Position numbers and translations under genes: made by a program
Origin: a bacterium
Lineage (GTDB): Bacteria; Bacteroidota; Ignavibacteria; Kapaibacteriales; UBA2268
Length of the DNA: 7,812 bases
NCBI GenBank assembly: GCA_024710535.1
Contig: JANJUO010000203.1
Span: forward strand, 1 to 7,812
Direction: 5' to 3'
Shown: positions 6,444 through 7,812 of the stretch, in pieces
Layout: every line of letters starts with the position of its first letter
How positions within the stretch are numbered: the stretch's first letter is position 1
The notes under the pieces: generated by a model
What the model was told of the DNA's origin: nothing
Seen by the model: the letters and a program-made list of their open reading frames with translations, nothing else
Database searches by the model: none

Positions 6444-7812
6444 ATGAAAAATGAAAAGTCAGTCTTCAAAGATGCCAGATTGGATAAGAGGTTTGAACGG
6501 ATTATCGATCAGCTTGAAACCAATATTGGTACGAGTGTGCCACAGGCATCTGGTAATTATCATCAGGCAAAAGCAATTTATAGATTTTGGGGTAATAAAA
6601 AAGTGACATCAGATGCAATATTAACAGACGCAATTAAAATTACAAAAAGCAAATGTTCACAGTCAGACGTAGTTCTTTGTATTCAGGATACTACGGATAT
6701 TGATTTTAGAAACCTGAAGCAAACAACTGGTTTAGGATATTTGGAACAGAAGTATATTTTAGGGATAAAACTTCATTCAGCCATAGCAGTATCAGGCGAT
6801 GGATTACCATTAGGTATATTGAAAGAACATTTCTGGGAACGTCCAATAGAAGATTTAGGCAAGAGAAAAGACCGCAAGATAAAAGAAATAAGTCAAAAAG
6901 AGAGTTATCGTTGGGTAGAATTTCAGAATGAACTCAATAAAGATCTAAAAGATGTAAAAAAGTTGATACATATATGCAATCGTGAAGGAGATATTTATGA
7001 GTTTTTGTCTGCAGAACGTTCAGAAAATCAATATATATTGTTGAGAATAGTTCAGGACAGAATAATTTCAGACGAAACACGTCGAATCAAAGCATATTTA
7101 AATAATCTTCCAGAAATGGGCAGAACCATAGTTAATGTAGGTAGAAAAGGCAATGAACCACCAAGAGATGCTGAATTGCAAATTCGATATGGTAAAGTAA
7201 AGATACAATGCCCAGTGAACCAGAAAAAGAATTCAAAAATCAAGGAGATAGAACTAACTGTAATAAAAGCCAATGAAATAGAATCTGGCGTAGAAGATCC
7301 TATAGAATGGTATTTAGCAACAGATTTGGCAATTCGAACAAAAGCAGATGTAGAGCAATGCCTTGAATATTATTGTTATCGCTGGCTAATTGAACGTTTT
7401 CATTATGTGTTGAAAAGTGGTTGTCAAATAGAGAACTTACAGCTTGAAACATCGGACAGATTAGAGAATGCGAGCGCCACATATACAATAATAGCAATGC
7501 GAATATTGGAACTAACATATTTATGCCGAATCAAACCAGATTTGAGTGCTGATGTAGTATTAAGTCAAGAAGAAATTGCAATATTGAAAATGAAATACAA
7601 AAACAGAATAAAAGAAGAAAAATTAATGTTGAAAGATGCAATGATACTTGTTGCAATGCTTGGTGGTTTTATGGCACGCAAGAGTGATGGAATGCCAGGA
7701 TTAAAAACAATTTGGCGTGGAATGTTTGCACTTGAAATGATGGTTGAAGGATTAAATTTAGCAAGAGCAACTTTGGATGTATTTTCTTTTCAAGATAATA
7801 TCCAAAACTCTT
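6444..7812 (+). CDS. IS4-group Tn5-like transposase, C-terminus cut by window edge; second catalytic Asp replaced by Asn
   Basis: The frame is open for 456 residues to the window edge. Tn5 transposase has 476 and the C-terminal alignment here (LGGFMARKSDG against Tn5 LGGFMDSKRTG) is well advanced, so only a short tail is missing. The N-terminal DNA-binding region resembles Tn5 (KDARLDKRF, QAKAIYRFW). The DDE core has Asp82 in IQDTTDIDF, matching Tn5 Asp97, and Glu317 in the YREK motif (Tyr310, Arg313, Glu317, Lys324), matching Tn5 Glu326. Trp289 lies 28 residues before that Glu, as does Tn5 Trp298, the residue that stabilises the flipped base at the transposon end. At the second acidic position the motif reads CNREGDIYEF where Tn5 reads CDREAD, so Asn179 replaces Asp188. 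The 138-residue distance to the catalytic Glu is identical in both proteins, which supports this alignment. Codon AAT differs from an Asp codon by one G-to-A change. The enzyme normally cuts DNA at the element's ends by a hairpin cut-and-paste mechanism with two metal ions; this copy is probably inactive, or has a sequence error. The start follows a strong ribosome binding site. Confidence 0.92.
   Translation, partial: MKNEKSVFKDARLDKRFERIIDQLETNIGTSVPQASGNYHQAKAIYRFWGNKKVTSDAILTDAIKITKSKCSQSDVVLCIQDTTDIDFRNLKQTTGLGYLEQKYILGIKLHSAIAVSGDGLPLGILKEHFWERPIEDLGKRKDRKIKEISQKESYRWVEFQNELNKDLKDVKKLIHICNREGDIYEFLSAERSENQYILLRIVQDRIISDETRRIKAYLNNLPEMGRTIVNVGRKGNEPPRDAELQIRYGKVKIQCPVNQKKNSKIKEIELTVIKANEIESGVEDPIEWYLATDLAIRTKADVEQCLEYYCYRWLIERFHYVLKSGCQIENLQLETSDRLENASATYTIIAMRILELTYLCRIKPDLSADVVLSQEEIAILKMKYKNRIKEEKLMLKDAMILVAMLGGFMARKSDGMPGLKTIWRGMFALEMMVEGLNLARATLDVFSFQDNIQNS

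Larger units (their letters stand above)
6366..7812 (+). mobile_element. IS4-group (Tn5/IS50-like) insertion sequence, right end beyond window
   Basis: The element is called from its transposase. Its left terminal repeat must lie in the 78 bases between the TGA at 6363-6365 and the transposase start at 6444, unless the element extends into the upstream gene. The exact end cannot be placed because the matching right inverted repeat and the target duplication are outside the window. Those 78 bases are AT-rich and I see no other feature there apart from the transposase ribosome binding site. Confidence 0.6.

Noticed and set aside
7052..7518. Antisense open frames inside the transposase gene
   Set aside because: The + strand frame aligns along its whole length with Tn5 transposase, so the antisense frames are chance.

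Overview
This is a low-GC bacterial window read entirely from the + strand. It holds five host-type reading frames followed by a Tn5-like (IS4-group) transposase that runs off the right edge. No rRNA, tRNA, CRISPR array or replication origin was seen. The host cannot be named from this sequence. The lipobox protein and TPR-rich content would suit Bacteroidota or another AT-rich lineage, while the 4.4-6.4 kb gene would also suit a reduced-genome candidate phylum. All frames read normally with the standard code.

Layout: (1) 1-459, the 3' part of an unrecognised gene, with a base composition clearly richer in C and G than what follows. (2) About 548-4110, a very AT-rich pair of close-packed genes: a two-helix membrane protein with a possible PH-like C-terminal domain, then 8 bases later a 956-residue lipoprotein with a central ankyrin-like unit and a long C-terminal TPR array. 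(3) 4151-4444, a short frame with a good ribosome binding site and a signal-type N-terminus. It runs into a nine-A tract and stops soon after. (4) 4401-6365, a 654-residue frame in the next register with no ribosome binding site. It carries a Cys-His-Asp transglutaminase/papain-like triad followed by TPR repeats. Removing one A from the tract would join (3) and (4) into a single protein of about 737 residues with a signal-type N-terminus. (5) 6444 to the edge, an IS4-group transposase closely following Tn5 transposase, except that the second catalytic Asp is Asn.

The two main themes are TPR scaffolding at or outside the membrane (lipoprotein, membrane partner, and possibly an exported transglutaminase-like TPR protein) and genome rearrangement. 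Base composition changes sharply near 465-545 and again near 4375, inside the short frame. The AT-rich block may therefore have been inserted or rearranged, and may have created or disturbed the 5' end of the transglutaminase-like gene. The downstream insertion sequence fits a region prone to rearrangement. The links between genes are inferred from position and domains only.
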